5,552 nucleotides of DNA. Source: Alphaproteobacteria bacterium (GTDB lineage Bacteria > Pseudomonadota > Alphaproteobacteria > Puniceispirillales > Puniceispirillaceae). Positions 5,315-5,552 of this stretch are shown here, one piece after another; position 1 is the stretch's first letter; every line of letters begins with the position of its first letter. The position numbers and the translations under genes are program-made. Where the stretch lies: positions 1-5,552 of the forward strand of contig WTJO01000202.1 in NCBI GenBank assembly GCA_011524805.1. Reading direction: 5' to 3'. The notes beneath the pieces were generated by a model. It made no database searches. It was not told the origin of the DNA and saw only the letters and a program-made list of their open reading frames with translations.

Positions 5315-5552
5315 CTATGCGTTGCCGGCAACCATGGCCTTTTCAATCAGCATCGCCGCCGCTTCATGGCCATATTTCTCGACCATCTCGTAGGGGGTTA
5401 ACCCCTCGGCATTGCGAATATTCGGGTTGGCATTATGTGCCAGCAACTCTGTGATAATCTCGATATTGCCGCCATAGGCTGCCCAGTGCAAGGCGGTTGA
5501 CCCATCCAGCATCTGCACATCTGTTGCCGCGCCATGCATCAGCAATAACGAT
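5315..5552 (-). CDS. Ankyrin-repeat protein (C-terminal part; 5' end outside window)
   Basis: The last 78 complete codons of a gene entering from the right edge. The frame is open to the edge (a further Leu and Ser precede the TTG at 5545), so the real start is probably outside the window. The residues show the end of one ankyrin repeat (LLLMHGAATDVQM), a complete repeat beginning DGSTALHWAAYGGNIEIITELL with a following NANPNIRN turn, and a shorter closing repeat (EGLTPYEMVEKYGHEAAAMLI) with a non-repeat AMVAGNA tail. Ankyrin repeats make protein-protein contacts; the partner and cellular location cannot be judged because any signal peptide lies beyond the edge. It is followed by the cold-shock gene 174 nt on; no terminator was recognised. 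Confidence 0.88.
   Translation of the reverse strand, partial: SLLLMHGAATDVQMLDGSTALHWAAYGGNIEIITELLAHNANPNIRNAEGLTPYEMVEKYGHEAAAMLIEKAMVAGNA

Noticed and set aside
5051..5454. Plus-strand open frames over the cold-shock and ankyrin genes
   Set aside because: They are antisense to the RNP1 region of the cold-shock gene and to the ankyrin repeats, and show no domain.

Overview
The window looks like ordinary chromosomal sequence from a free-living alphaproteobacterium, plausibly a marine one of the SAR116 (Puniceispirillum) type. This rests on the moderate base composition (slightly below half G+C by eye), the gene style, and the pairing of a long-chain acyl-CoA synthetase gene with a LivG-type ABC ATPase gene, a layout common in alphaproteobacteria. 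The taxonomic call is inference; there is no rRNA or other marker gene here.

Minus-strand block, 3774 down to 1. Four genes read leftward: an unrecognised 243-residue protein with a glycosyltransferase/DUF115-like look (3774-3043), a GNAT N-acetyltransferase of the phosphinothricin-acetyltransferase type 42 nt behind it (3000-2482), then after a 159-nt gap a FadD-like AMP-forming acyl-CoA synthetase (2322-349), which overlaps by four bases (ATGA) the start of a LivG-like ABC transporter ATPase that runs off the left edge (352-1). The last two are almost certainly translated together. They suggest uptake of a carboxylic acid (fatty, branched or aromatic) followed by activation to its CoA thioester.

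Centre, 3775-4831. A 118-nt divergent intergenic region carrying two perfect short palindromes separates the minus block from a plus-strand, stand-alone homocysteine S-methyltransferase (3893-4831) with its three zinc-binding cysteines intact. This gene would remake methionine from homocysteine with an unidentified small methyl donor.

Right end, 4832-5552. The methyltransferase gene converges on a cold-shock-domain gene (5140-4934); a near-perfect 11-bp inverted repeat lies between them. Upstream of the cold-shock gene are 174 nt without a gene, then the 3' end of an ankyrin-repeat protein gene (5552-5315) entering from the right edge.

No tRNA, rRNA, CRISPR array, insertion sequence, prophage gene or known defence system is visible. 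The least understood item is the 243-residue protein. The rest is recognisable housekeeping or transport metabolism, and I do not see a clear new multi-gene system.
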